From positions 372,001-436,000 of the forward strand of contig NZ_JAUQTB010000001.1 in the NCBI RefSeq assembly GCF_030580655.1: 64,000 nucleotides of DNA, written 5' to 3'. This DNA comes from Paenibacillus lacisoli. GTDB lineage: Bacteria; Bacillota; Bacilli; Paenibacillales; Paenibacillaceae. Numbering within the stretch: the first letter of the stretch is position 1; each line of letters opens with the position of its first letter. Shown piece after piece: positions 63,938-64,000 of this stretch. The position numbers and the translations under genes are program-made. Below the pieces are notes generated by a model, which had not been told where the DNA came from, searched no databases, and saw only the letters and a program-made list of their open reading frames with translations.

Positions 63938-64000
63938 TTAACTGCGAGATAACCTGCACAGTCTTTCCAATACTTCGGCCACGCCGTCATGATCATTCGT
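63938..64000 (-). CDS. C-terminal end of a Cof-type HAD hydrolase (cut by window edge)
   Basis: Only the last 20 codons are visible: TNDHDGVAEVLERLCRLS then a TAA at 63940-63938. The NDxDGVAxVLE ending is characteristic of Cof-like sugar-phosphate phosphatases of the haloacid dehalogenase superfamily. The rest lies beyond the right edge. Confidence 0.6.
   Translation of the reverse strand, partial: TNDHDGVAEVLERLCRLSRS

Overview
The window looks like a chromosomal segment of an endospore-forming, low-to-medium GC Firmicute of the Paenibacillaceae, most likely a Paenibacillus. The evidence is a complete eight-gene spoIIIA operon, splB, the Bacillus-type yqhV-efp-yqhT-yqhR-yqhQ-yqhP-yqhO neighbourhood, secreted proteins with copper-amine-oxidase-type stalk domains, AGGAGG-type ribosome binding sites, T-box and yybP-ykoY regulatory RNAs, and Bacillus-type FNR and LexA sites. 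No rRNA, tRNA, CRISPR array, prophage or insertion sequence was recognised. Protein identities come from recognising motifs and family sequences by eye; no database search was run.

1-23.5 kb is a conserved core block, mostly on the minus strand. Read in transcription order it holds spoIIIAA-AH (forespore feeding-tube complex) behind a sigma-E-like promoter, accB-accC (fatty acid synthesis), asp23-amaP-DUF2273 (envelope stress), then nusB-folD-xseA-xseB-ispA-dxs (antitermination, one-carbon metabolism, DNA repair, isoprenoids). Upstream of spoIIIA lie yqhV, lysC (aspartokinase II), efp, the Xaa-Pro peptidase yqhT and yqhR. yqhQ-yqhP diverge on the plus strand, followed by the patatin yqhO and a secreted GHL10-type glycosidase.

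23.6-36.3 kb is mixed. It holds mntR, splB, ccdA, a methyltransferase broken by one in-frame stop, a molybdopterin oxidoreductase ending in a LysM-like domain, metG behind a methionine T-box, yidD, zur and a 900-residue secreted protein with two stalk domains.

36.5-43.5 kb is an anaerobic fermentation module: pflB-pflA, adhE and a Bacillus-type fnr. Near-perfect FNR palindromes are centred at -41.5 from the inferred starts of both pflB and adhE.

43.5-53 kb is accessory: a YvyF-like zinc-ribbon protein behind a cluster of AAGACTT repeats, a lipoprotein, an HxlR regulator, and a five-gene ThuA / Gfo-Idh-MocA / sugar-isomerase operon divergent from an AraC regulator. The operon is a candidate glycoside or 3-keto-sugar catabolic pathway.

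53-64 kb carries terC behind a manganese riboswitch, a TVP38 protein, an msrA-msrB fusion, an LCP wall-anchoring enzyme, a PAP2 phosphatase, the lipid II flippase amj, a ydaT homologue split by an in-frame TAA, yitT behind a long unexplained structured leader, an unrecognised gene behind a perfect LexA-type box, and cysK. It ends in a decayed stretch with mgtE and YdcF remnants, then ydeI and the end of a HAD hydrolase gene.
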